Positions 1-8,230 of a stretch of DNA of 14,237 nt are shown here, piece after piece; the stretch's first letter is position 1; every line of letters starts with the position of its first letter. The stretch comes from an uncultured Bacteroidota bacterium (GTDB lineage Bacteria > Bacteroidota > Bacteroidia > Flavobacteriales > Flavobacteriaceae), in the NCBI GenBank assembly GCA_902560025.1, contig CACEKL010000018.1:1-14237 (forward strand), given 5' to 3'. The notes under the pieces were generated by a model. That model saw only the letters and a program-made list of their open reading frames with translations. It was not told the origin of the DNA and ran no database searches. A program made the position numbers and the translations under genes.

Positions 1-1
1 G

Positions 2-199
2 ACACCTCCTCTGATGGGCATTAACCAAGTTGAATATGTAGAAGTTATAAAAGGTCTAGCTGCCTCTAATCGTTATGGCTCAGATGGGGCAGGAGGAGTT
101 ATTATAATTAAAACTGCTGTCAGCGCTTCTAATTCAGAACTTATTAACTCTCCAAAAAATCTTTGGAGAACTGTGACAGAAAAAAAAGTTAAAAAGTAA
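2..199 (+). CDS. Stand-alone TonB-receptor plug-domain protein, C-terminal part (5' end outside window)
   Basis: The open frame enters from the left edge, so the N-terminus is missing and the ATG at 14 is internal. The 65 visible residues match the end of a SusC-type plug domain: a QVEYVEVIKGLAASNRYG stretch followed by GAGGVIIIKT, equivalent to the 'IE.IEVLKG..A..YG..GA.GVI.I.T' pattern of plug domains. There is no beta-barrel after it: the protein stops about 30 residues later with an NLW motif and a short basic tail. It aligns with the next gene (242-712) over this whole part, including NLW, so the two are tandem paralogues. In full-length receptors the plug closes the barrel and contacts ligand or TonB. 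What a free plug does is not clear. I infer it is secreted like its paralogue. Confidence 0.8.
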   Translation, partial: TPPLMGINQVEYVEVIKGLAASNRYGSDGAGGVIIIKTAVSASNSELINSPKNLWRTVTEKKVKK

Positions 200-241
200 A
201 CTTTGTGAAAAACTTTTTTAGAATTTCTGTTTCTTAGCATT

Positions 242-712
242 ATGAAATACTTCTATATAATTCCGGTTTTTCTTTTAATGACATCTGTATATTCTCAAGA
301 TGATCCTATATTAAAGTCACAACAAAATGCTATTTCGTCAATGTCATTAGTTGATGCATTAGCTTCTCGAATTCCTGGTGCAAAAAAAATTACAGATAGA
401 TCAGGAAATAAAAATATTGCTCTTAGGGGTAGACAATCTTTTAACACAGCTGGTAACGAGGTATTGTGGGAGATTGATGGAGTTATATACACAAATCCCC
501 CTGTGCTTAATGCAAGCCAAGTTAAATATGTTGAAGTTAAAACTGGGTTAGCTGCTACAAATAAATATGGAAGTCAAGGAGCTGGAGGGGTTATTTTAGT
601 CAAAACAAATGTTAGCTCTGATGAGTTTAATAGTAGCAGAAATTTATGGAACAGATCTGCAAAAAAGTCACCTAAAGAGAAAAAGAAGAAGAAGAAGAAG
701 AAAAAGTCTTGA
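242..712 (+). CDS. Secreted stand-alone TonB-receptor plug-domain protein with poly-lysine tail
   Basis: 156 residues. Residues 1-19 form a Sec signal peptide (hydrophobic core, then VYSQ). Residues 35-122 resemble the plug of SusC/RagA receptors: SLVDALASRIPG, then IALRGRQS (compare 'IRIRGxxS'), then VLWEIDGVIY (compare 'PLYVIDGVP'), then QVKYVEVKTG, YGSQGAGGVILVKT. No barrel strands, no carboxypeptidase-like N-terminal domain and no sorting domain follow. The C-terminus has NLW (134-136) and then a very basic tail ending in nine consecutive lysines (147-155). It is the paralogue of the partial gene upstream and lies 28 bases before the thioredoxin lipoprotein gene, so co-transcription is likely. 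The plug fold assignment is fairly safe; the role is unknown. Binding an anionic partner through the tail, or capping another protein, are guesses. Confidence 0.82.
   Translation: MKYFYIIPVFLLMTSVYSQDDPILKSQQNAISSMSLVDALASRIPGAKKITDRSGNKNIALRGRQSFNTAGNEVLWEIDGVIYTNPPVLNASQVKYVEVKTGLAATNKYGSQGAGGVILVKTNVSSDEFNSSRNLWNRSAKKSPKEKKKKKKKKKS
680..706 (+). repeat. AAG trinucleotide repeat encoding poly-lysine
   Basis: Six consecutive AAG codons (683-700) flanked by AAA/AAG lysine codons give nine lysines in a row near the end of the plug-domain protein. A trinucleotide tract can expand or contract without breaking frame, so the tail length may vary between strains. Confidence 0.85.
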
Positions 713-740
713 TTTTTATAACTTTAATAAAAACAAAAAG

Positions 741-1229
741 GTGAGAAGGACTACTATATTTACTTTATTTTCTTTTTTATTATTTGCTTGCAACTCAAAC
801 ATCACAAATAATGATATATCTGACTTGGAATCTTTACAACTTAAAAGTTCATTTTTTGATTTAGAAGAAAATAATTTAGACCTCTCAGAATTTAATGACG
901 GAAAAGTAGTAGTTAGCTACTGGGCCACATGGTGCGCACCATGTATAAAGGAGATGCCTAGTATCAAGAGAGCTGAAGAAATATTAGAGGACTACGGCTA
1001 TACTTTTTTATTAGTTTCAGATGAAACAATTGACAAGATATCTAATTTTAAAAATGAAATGAATTTTGATTTAAAATTTTTGAAATCAAACAAATCCTTT
1101 GAATCACTTGGAGTTTACGCTATGCCTACTTCATATATTTTTAACGAAAATGGTAAAATTGTTGAAACTTTCGTTGGAGTAATTGAGTGGGATTCTGAAG
1201 AAATAATAAGTAAATTAAAAATGCTGTAA
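741..1229 (+). CDS. TlpA/ResA-family thioredoxin-like lipoprotein
   Basis: 162 residues from a GTG start at 741. The frame is open further upstream, but that part overlaps the preceding gene and reads as an arginine run; the GTG gives a proper lipoprotein signal (charged VRRTT, hydrophobic stretch, LLFAC lipobox with C17), so I chose it. The thioredoxin-fold core is clear: YWATWCAPC with redox cysteines C65 and C68, then KEMPSIK, and the cis-proline loop AMPTSYIF (P129) followed by NGKIVETFVG. TlpA/ResA-type proteins work in the periplasm on disulfides of client proteins, for example in cytochrome c maturation or copper-site assembly. The following gene starts one base after this stop and encodes a cysteine-rich motif, which makes that product a candidate client (inference). 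A lipid anchor suggests the inner or outer membrane facing the periplasm. Confidence 0.88.
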   Translation: MRRTTIFTLFSFLLFACNSNITNNDISDLESLQLKSSFFDLEENNLDLSEFNDGKVVVSYWATWCAPCIKEMPSIKRAEEILEDYGYTFLLVSDETIDKISNFKNEMNFDLKFLKSNKSFESLGVYAMPTSYIFNENGKIVETFVGVIEWDSEEIISKLKML

Positions 1230-1230
1230 T

Positions 1231-2430
1231 ATGCAAAAATGTCTTCTTATTTTTTCTTTCTTGAGCTTATTATCCTGTACGTCAAAGGACATCATAATAG
1301 AAGAAATTTCTTTTTTATATGATAACAGTAATGCACAGCCTAGTTTAGTTTCAAATAATGGCTCTTTATCATTGACTTGGATTTCTTCTGACGAAGACAT
1401 GAATGCTGAGTTAAATTTCAGACAGTATAAAGACGAAGAATGGACTAGTCCCCAAAAAATAGCAATTGGTTCTGATTGGTTTGTAAATTGGGCTGATTTT
1501 CCAACTCATGCAATTAGTGGAGACCAAGTTTTAACAAGCTACCTCAAAAAGTCTGCTTCTGGTATATACACTTATGATGTTTTTTTAAGCCTACAGAAGC
1601 TTTCAGGAGAAAAAGTAAAAGAAGATTTTATTTTAAACACCGATGGTTTCAAAGCAGAACATGGGTTTGTTAGTATAGTTTCAAAAGATGAGGAAGGGTT
1701 TTTAATTACCTGGTTAGATGGAAGGAATACAGTAGATAAAGATGTAGACGGAAATCATAAACCTATGACCATTCGATTTGCTGAAATCACAAATGCTGGC
1801 GATATTATTAATGAGGTTGAACTAGATGCATCTGTTTGTGATTGTTGTCAGACATCAATTACAAATACTGACAAAGGTCCCTTAGTTGTTTACAGAGACA
1901 GGAGTAAGGAAGAAGTTCGAGATATATATGCAACAAGAAACATAGATAATAAATGGGAGACTCCCACTCCAGTTCATAATGATGGATGGGTAATATATGG
2001 ATGTCCAGTAAATGGTCCTAAGGTTGTGTCTGATTCTAATAATATCGCTGTAAGCTGGTTTACTGTTTATGAGGGGAAACCGAGAGTTAATCTTTCTTTT
2101 TCAGAATCTTATGGTTCTTCTTTTGGTGCTCCAATTCAAATTAATGATCATAATGCTATTGGTAGAGTAGATGTTGTTTACCTTAACGACAAGGAAGTGC
2201 TTGTTAGTTATATGGAGGATGATGATTATGATACATATTTAAGATTAAAGAAAGTTTCTATAGATGGAAAAGTTTCAAATCCAATTACAATTTCTAAAAT
2301 TGATAGTGGCCGAAATACGGGGGTTCCACAATTAGAAATACTTAATGATGAAATATTTATTGTTTGGACTGTTTTTGAAAATGAAAACAATCAATTGAAA
2401 ACAGTAAAATTAAGTTCCAAAGACATATAA
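1231..2430 (+). CDS. Sialidase-like beta-propeller lipoprotein with C-x-C-C motif
   Basis: 399 residues with a lipoprotein signal (FLSLLSC, C16). The body is rich in short beta-strand repeats of the type 'xLxLTWIS.....AELNFRQY' and 'YGSSFGAPIQI', as in BNR/sialidase-like propellers, and automated annotation would probably call it exo-alpha-sialidase-like. I do not see a clear set of sialidase catalytic residues, so enzymatic activity is not supported. Its distinguishing part is VCDCCQTSI (C203, C205, C206) followed by VVYRDRSKEEVRDIY, and later YGCPVNGPK (C258). From memory, similar 'CxCCQT...YRDRS...GCPVNGP' proteins occur in proteobacteria and Bacteroidota without assigned function. The gene starts one base after the thioredoxin lipoprotein stop and is followed four bases on by another lipoprotein gene. 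Metal binding or a redox-active thiol cluster are plausible roles. Confidence 0.72.
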   Translation: MQKCLLIFSFLSLLSCTSKDIIIEEISFLYDNSNAQPSLVSNNGSLSLTWISSDEDMNAELNFRQYKDEEWTSPQKIAIGSDWFVNWADFPTHAISGDQVLTSYLKKSASGIYTYDVFLSLQKLSGEKVKEDFILNTDGFKAEHGFVSIVSKDEEGFLITWLDGRNTVDKDVDGNHKPMTIRFAEITNAGDIINEVELDASVCDCCQTSITNTDKGPLVVYRDRSKEEVRDIYATRNIDNKWETPTPVHNDGWVIYGCPVNGPKVVSDSNNIAVSWFTVYEGKPRVNLSFSESYGSSFGAPIQINDHNAIGRVDVVYLNDKEVLVSYMEDDDYDTYLRLKKVSIDGKVSNPITISKIDSGRNTGVPQLEILNDEIFIVWTVFENENNQLKTVKLSSKDI

Positions 2431-2433
2431 AGT

Positions 2434-3294
2434 TTGAAAAATTATTTCTTTTTAATATTACTAATAATATCTAGTTGTTCAGAAATTCCAGAGGATCAAA
2501 ATTTTGATTCTGCAGAAATTGTCGAGACAGTTGTTTTACCAAAAATTATAAATGAAACTTCTGGACTAGAAATTTTAAATGAAGTTTTTATAACTCATAA
2601 TGATTCTGGCGGAGAGCCAAGTTTATATTTTTTTAATCTTAATGGTGAGATCATATATTCTAAAAAACTAGAAGAAGAATCTGTTTGGGAAATTTATAAT
2701 AATGACTGGGAAGATATTACAGCTGATGAAGATTTTATATACATTGCCGACACAGGAAATAATTTTGGCACCAGAGACAACCTAAATATTATAAAAGTCA
2801 AAATAAGTGATTTCAGTGTTGATAGTAAAATTGATATTTTTTATTCTGATCAAAAGTCTTTTTTTCCTTCTTCAAAACATAAATATGACGCAGAAGCTCT
2901 ATTGATAATAGAGGATAAAATTGCTCTTTTTTCAAAAGATAGAGATTCCCTAAATACAGATATTTATTTAATCGACAATACGGTAAAAGAAAAACAAGAA
3001 TTATCAAGTGTTGCAAATTTTAATGTCAATTCATTAATAACTGGTGGAGACTATGATAGTGATACTGGTATTCTAGCTTTGGTTAGCTACTCATCTAGAG
3101 GTGAACAATATTTAATTTTATTTGAAGATTTTAATATTGAAAACCCAAGTTATAACTCATTCAAAAAATATAGTATCCCTATTGAAAGAGCTCAAATAGA
3201 AGCTGTAAAAATTATTAGTAAAAAATTATTTTGGGTTACTTCAGAAGATGAAGGACTTGGAAATCCCTATATGTATAAGTTAGAAGTAAAATAA
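2434..3294 (+). CDS. Propeller-like lipoprotein of unknown function
   Basis: 286 residues from a TTG start. No other start fits: the preceding gene's TAA lies in the same frame just two codons upstream. Residues 1-15 form a lipoprotein signal (ILLIISSC, C15). The mature part has THNDSGGEPSLYFF, then NNDWEDITADEDFIYIADTGNN, then repeated strands such as AEALLIIEDKIALFSKD and NVNSLITGGDYDSDTGILALVSY. This pattern ('HNDSGG', 'DWEDI', 'YIADTGNN') suggests a beta-propeller of the NHL/phytase-like kind, often annotated hypothetical. I see no catalytic signature. It is the third lipoprotein in a row and probably the last gene of the cluster. It ends against a terminator belonging to the opposite strand. 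Confidence 0.72.
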   Translation: MKNYFFLILLIISSCSEIPEDQNFDSAEIVETVVLPKIINETSGLEILNEVFITHNDSGGEPSLYFFNLNGEIIYSKKLEEESVWEIYNNDWEDITADEDFIYIADTGNNFGTRDNLNIIKVKISDFSVDSKIDIFYSDQKSFFPSSKHKYDAEALLIIEDKIALFSKDRDSLNTDIYLIDNTVKEKQELSSVANFNVNSLITGGDYDSDTGILALVSYSSRGEQYLILFEDFNIENPSYNSFKKYSIPIERAQIEAVKIISKKLFWVTSEDEGLGNPYMYKLEVK

Positions 3295-3379
3295 AAAAAA
3301 ACGCTCCTAACAAAACCAATTAACAAAAATTCAAAATTAACCTAGCTAAAAAAGGACTAAAAATGACCTAGGAGCGTTT
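3293..3379 (-). terminator. Long-loop intrinsic terminator of the lpxR-like gene
   Basis: An 11-base perfect inverted repeat (3299-3309 with 3369-3379, AAACGCTCCTA / TAGGAGCGTTT) brackets a 59-base AT-rich loop. Read on the minus strand the second arm runs into a U-tract (the A9 run at 3293-3301 on the + strand), so it fits an intrinsic terminator for the minus-strand gene ending at 3442. On the + strand only three T follow the stem, so it should be weak in that direction. The U-tract overlaps the stop codon of the convergent gene. The loop is much longer than usual and could hold further structure. Confidence 0.6.
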
Positions 3380-3441
3380 GTGAATCAACACTATAAAAAT
3401 AAGTTTATTATTCCTGGTATTTTTTTAAAGAAAAGTTAAAA

Positions 3442-4335
3442 TTATTTAAGATTATAGGTCAAACTAATTTTTAAGAAGGGGTGTCTTTTAGTTCTTTGAT
3501 TGTTAGTGTCTTTTGACATTGAATTGTAAGAGGTAAGTATCTGTAAATCTTTAAAATTTTTTTTGAACCCGATTAAAAATAAATTTCTAAAATTATTTGA
3601 CTCCATCACTAAGTTTGCCTTATCATTAAGTAAACTTCCCTCTAGTTTAAAATCATGTAGAAAGTACTCTTGCTTTGTACCTATAAAAAAAGAAAACTTT
3701 GAATCACCATTAATGATAAAATTATCAGAGAATCCAAACCATGATAGGTCTCCGATAAATAATCCCACCTCTAACCCTGACATCATTTGGTATGTACCAA
3801 GTCTAGAGTATAATTCAGATGTAATGCTAATATTGTCTTTAATATTAAACCCTTTAAAATAACTTGCTGAGAAATTAAGCTGAAGCTCCTGAGGCATCTG
3901 TGATTCCCATTTAAGATGAGGTAGATTTAAAACTAAGTCATGATATAAATTTTGCATACCTCTTGCTAATGAAGCATCTCCTGTGATACCAAATTGACCT
4001 CCTAAGGAATAGCTTGAATAGTTGGTTAATTTTTTTTGTTTTTGATACTCAAGGTATAAATATCCACTATATGGATAGTCATATTTATTCGGATCAGACT
4101 CATACCTCATAGATGGCGTATAAATTAACTGTCCAATTTTTAATTTATTTAATGAGCTTTTATCATTTTTTGCATTTGGAGTCATAAGTGTTAGGAAGAT
4201 TCCACTAGAATAATAAAAATCTCTATCAAAGTACAGATCATTGTCAACATCCAAATTTATCTGCTTTTGTGAAATAGCTTCATTGGGTAATAAGCAGAAT
4301 AAAAGTGTTAAAAATGAAAGTATAATTTTTTTCAA
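3442..4335 (-). CDS. LpxR-family (DUF2219) lipid A 3'-O-deacylase-like outer-membrane protein
   Basis: 297 residues. The start is TTG at 4335, the only sensible start after an in-frame TAA eight codons upstream, and gives a signal peptide (KKIILSFLTLLFCLLPNEA). LpxR hallmarks are present in order: LDVDNDLYFDRDFYYSSG (32-33 ND and S43/S44), PYSGYLYLEY (88-97), the glycine-rich GITGDASLARGMQNLYHDLV with H132, and WESQMPQELQLN (143-154). In Salmonella LpxR the corresponding Asn-Asp, Ser/Thr and His form the Ca2+-dependent active site that removes the 3'-acyloxyacyl group of lipid A. The rest alternates as beta-strands and ends in aromatic-rich SLTYNLK, fitting a 12-stranded barrel. It is probably a single-gene transcript, divergent from the GNAT gene and ended by the long-loop hairpin. 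Flavobacterial lipid A differs from Salmonella's, so the exact bond cut is unknown. Confidence 0.82.
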   Translation of the reverse strand: MKKIILSFLTLLFCLLPNEAISQKQINLDVDNDLYFDRDFYYSSGIFLTLMTPNAKNDKSSLNKLKIGQLIYTPSMRYESDPNKYDYPYSGYLYLEYQKQKKLTNYSSYSLGGQFGITGDASLARGMQNLYHDLVLNLPHLKWESQMPQELQLNFSASYFKGFNIKDNISITSELYSRLGTYQMMSGLEVGLFIGDLSWFGFSDNFIINGDSKFSFFIGTKQEYFLHDFKLEGSLLNDKANLVMESNNFRNLFLIGFKKNFKDLQILTSYNSMSKDTNNQRTKRHPFLKISLTYNLK

Positions 4336-4376
4336 TTGCGTTAATTTTACTCTAATTTAATATTTTAAAATCTTCT

Positions 4377-4886
4377 ATGATTAAAATTGAATTGGCAACG
4401 CAGAATGAATTAGATAGAGTTAAGGAAATCGCTGAGGCTTGTGCTAAAAATATGATTGAGAATAATATTTTTCAATGGAATGATAAATACCCTAGTAGAG
4501 AAATATTTAAAGAAGATATTAAAAATAAATCTTTGTATGTATCAAAGATTAATCAAGAAGTAGTTGGGTGTATAATGTTTTCATCCTTCAAAGATGATGT
4601 TTACAAGACTGTTAATTGGATTACTCAAGATGAATGTAATTTATACATTCATAGGTTAGCAGTTCACCCTATTTTTCAAAAGAGAGGTATAGCAAGAAAA
4701 ATGATGGATTTTGCTGAAGATTTTGCAAAATCAAATAACTATATATCTATAAGATTAGATACATTTAGTCAAAATCCTAGAAATAATAAGTTTTATAAAT
4801 CAAGAGGTTATAATAAATTAGATGATGTCTATTTTCCTAAGCAAAGTGAATTTCCTTTTCACTGCTACGAAAAACTTGTAGTTTAA
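4377..4886 (+). CDS. GNAT-family N-acetyltransferase
   Basis: 169 residues with the full GNAT layout. After an N-terminal helix pair and the strand EVVGCIMF (61-68) comes motif A, HRLAVHPIFQKRGIARKMM (92-110), whose QKRGIA (101-106) is the acetyl-CoA pyrophosphate loop. The C-terminal half has IRLDTF, N133, KFYKSRGY (138-145) and a PFHCYEK ending. QWNDKYPS near residue 33 is common in a large group of bacterial GNATs with unknown substrates. It is divergent from the LpxR-like gene across 41 bases, and its TAA shares a TTAA tetranucleotide with the stop of the convergent PBP1A gene. The acceptor substrate cannot be told from sequence: a small amine, an amino acid or a protein N-terminus are all possible. 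Confidence 0.88.
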   Translation: MIKIELATQNELDRVKEIAEACAKNMIENNIFQWNDKYPSREIFKEDIKNKSLYVSKINQEVVGCIMFSSFKDDVYKTVNWITQDECNLYIHRLAVHPIFQKRGIARKMMDFAEDFAKSNNYISIRLDTFSQNPRNNKFYKSRGYNKLDDVYFPKQSEFPFHCYEKLVV

Positions 4887-7168
4887 AATCCTAACTCTTC
4901 AAGATCTTTTTTCTTTTTTGAGCTCTCAATATTTAAGTTTTCGCAATCTAATGGAATGTTTACAATTTCAGGGACTGGAAAGTCTTCTGCAGAAACTCCT
5001 AAATCAGGATTTAGATATGCGTTTTTCATATACTGAGCCCAAATTGGTAAAGCCATTGTGGCCCCTTGACCAAAAGCTATATCCTCAAAGTGAACAGATC
5101 TGTCTTCTCCACCAACCCAAACTCCAGTTACAAGATTAGGAACCATCCCCATAAACCATCCATCACTTTGATTTTGAGTTGTTCCTGTTTTTCCAGCAAT
5201 TGAATTCTCAAACGCATAAGGATAACCTGTAATTAAGTTTTTATATATATAATTTGTTTCTTCCAGACCTGAATGTCTTAGTCTACCTCCAGATCCATAT
5301 TTTGTTACACCCTCCATTAGATTAAGAGTAACATATGCTGCCTCTTCACTAAGAACATCAGTGGTTTGAGGAATGACCTCAAATAAGGGAACTCCATTTT
5401 TATCTTCAATTCTTGTTATAAAAATTGGCTCTATGTATATACCCTTATTTACAAATGTGCTATAAGCTCCTACCATTTCATATAAGCTTATATCTGGTGT
5501 TCCTAAAGCTATTGATGGAACTTCAGGTAAGTAAGATTTGATACCCATTTTCTTCATTAAAGTCACAACTGGTTTAGGGCCAACTTGATCCATTAATCTT
5601 GCACTAATTGTATTAATTGAGTTTGCTAAAGCATTTTTTAAGTTTCTTGTCTGACCATATTTATCGCTTGAATTTTTGGGACACCAAGCATCCATATTTC
5701 CATGTTTCATAGGTTCTATACAGTAAAGTGCATCTGGAACAGTATAGCATGGAGACAGTTTTAATTGGTCAATTGCAGTTGCGTATAAAAAAGGTTTAAA
5801 AGTAGAGCCAATCTGCCTTCTTCCTTGCTTTACCTGATCATATTGAAAATGTTTATAATTAAATCCTCCAACCCAAGCTTTCACATGGCCTGTCTGTGGC
5901 TCCATAGACATCATAGATGCTCTTAGATAATATTTATAATATCTGATAGAATCGATAGGTTTCATGATTGTGTCTATCTCACCATTCCATGAGAAGACTT
6001 TCATTGGGGTCTCCACTTGGAACGTTTCCCAAATTTCATCCTCATTTTTTCCGCTTAGTTTCATTTTTCTCCATCTCTCTGATCGCATCGCAGAAAGTTT
6101 TAATAATGTATCTACCTGACCTTCCCTGAGATCCCTGAATGGAGGTGTTGGGTTTTCTTCACTCTCTTTATTTTGATAAAAAAATTCAGATTGAAGATTT
6201 TTCATATGGTCATTTACAGACTGCTCAGCAATTGATTGGAGTCTAGAATCTATCGTAGTATAAATTCTTAGTCCATCTCTATACAAATTGTACCTTGATC
6301 CATCTTCTTTTGGGTTTTCTCTTAACCAGTTATTCATAAACTCTTGTAAGTAAGCTCTAAAATATGTAGCTAATCCTTCCCTATGAGACTCAGGTGTGTA
6401 ATCAATATTAAGGGGTAGCATAGACAAAGAATCACGTTCTTTTTTTGTTATCATTTTATTCCTCTCCATCTGCTGGAATACAACATTTCTCCTTTCAATT
6501 ACAAGTTCTGGTCTTCTAAGAGGGTTATACAATGATGAATTCTTCAACATTCCAATTAACATAGCAGCATCTTCAATAAGTAAGCTGTCTGGAGTTTTGT
6601 TAAAGTAGATTTTTGATGCAGACCTAACACCATCTGCTGTATTATTAAAATCATAGATATTCAAATACATTGCAATTATTTCATTTTTGGTATATCTTTT
6701 TTCTATTTGAATTGCTAATACCCATTCTTTTGCTTTTTGAAGAACTGCTTGGACAATGTTTCTTGATCTAACTCCAACAAAAAGTTGTCTAGCTAATTGC
6801 TGTGATATTGTGCTTGCCCCACCTCTGGTATTTAAAAAAGCTATCGCTCTTAATGTAGATCTTACATCAATTCCTGGATGATCATAAAACCTTTCATCTT
6901 CAGTTGCAATAAGAGCATCAACTAAGTTTTTAGGAAGCTCGTTATATGTAATTGGTGTTCTGTTATCATTAAAATAAAACTTTCCTAATATTTCTCCATC
7001 TGATGATATAATCTGAGTGGCTAAGTTTGTGTTTGGATTTTCGAGTTGTTCAAATTCTGGCATTTCTCCAAACACACCATTACCAGCTAGAATGAATAAT
7101 CCAAAGAATGAAATCATTCCTGTTATTACAGCAAACCACATTAACCTAATTGTGAGTTTTTTTCTCAT
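4883..7168 (-). CDS. mrcA: Penicillin-binding protein 1A (bifunctional transglycosylase/transpeptidase)
   Basis: 761 residues, a normal class A PBP length. Residues 9-28 are a single membrane anchor. The GT51 glycosyltransferase domain follows with ATEDERFYDHPGID (catalytic E90) and GGASTISQQLARQL (116-129), then KRYTKNEIIAMYLN (158-170). The transpeptidase domain carries the three penicillin-binding motifs: GSTFKP with acylated S455 and K458, SIN (517-519), and KTGTT (660-664). It polymerises lipid II and cross-links peptidoglycan in the periplasm. It ends in a lysine-rich cytosol-like tail (SSKKKKDLEEL). The start lies one base after the trhO stop, so it is translated from the same transcript as trhO, the acetyltransferase and the peptidase. 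The 3' end overlaps the GNAT gene by four bases. Confidence 0.95.
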   Translation of the reverse strand: MRKKLTIRLMWFAVITGMISFFGLFILAGNGVFGEMPEFEQLENPNTNLATQIISSDGEILGKFYFNDNRTPITYNELPKNLVDALIATEDERFYDHPGIDVRSTLRAIAFLNTRGGASTISQQLARQLFVGVRSRNIVQAVLQKAKEWVLAIQIEKRYTKNEIIAMYLNIYDFNNTADGVRSASKIYFNKTPDSLLIEDAAMLIGMLKNSSLYNPLRRPELVIERRNVVFQQMERNKMITKKERDSLSMLPLNIDYTPESHREGLATYFRAYLQEFMNNWLRENPKEDGSRYNLYRDGLRIYTTIDSRLQSIAEQSVNDHMKNLQSEFFYQNKESEENPTPPFRDLREGQVDTLLKLSAMRSERWRKMKLSGKNEDEIWETFQVETPMKVFSWNGEIDTIMKPIDSIRYYKYYLRASMMSMEPQTGHVKAWVGGFNYKHFQYDQVKQGRRQIGSTFKPFLYATAIDQLKLSPCYTVPDALYCIEPMKHGNMDAWCPKNSSDKYGQTRNLKNALANSINTISARLMDQVGPKPVVTLMKKMGIKSYLPEVPSIALGTPDISLYEMVGAYSTFVNKGIYIEPIFITRIEDKNGVPLFEVIPQTTDVLSEEAAYVTLNLMEGVTKYGSGGRLRHSGLEETNYIYKNLITGYPYAFENSIAGKTGTTQNQSDGWFMGMVPNLVTGVWVGGEDRSVHFEDIAFGQGATMALPIWAQYMKNAYLNPDLGVSAEDFPVPEIVNIPLDCENLNIESSKKKKDLEELGF

Positions 7169-7169
7169 A

Positions 7170-8206
<1,037 letters not shown>

Positions 8207-8230
8207 GCTATACTAATATAGACTGCAAAA

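Noticed and set aside
609..740. In-frame upstream extension of the thioredoxin lipoprotein (ATG at 609)
   Set aside because: It overlaps the plug-domain gene and reads the AAG repeat as an arginine run; the GTG at 741 gives a complete lipoprotein signal peptide.
3380..3441. Short AATAA/TTATT pair followed by a T-run as a + strand terminator
   Set aside because: Five A-T pairs cannot form a stable hairpin; I see no convincing terminator for the + strand cluster besides the long-loop stem.
4336..4376. Divergent promoters between the LpxR-like and GNAT genes
   Set aside because: They must exist, but no TANNTTTG box is visible on either strand in the 41-base gap, so I do not place them.
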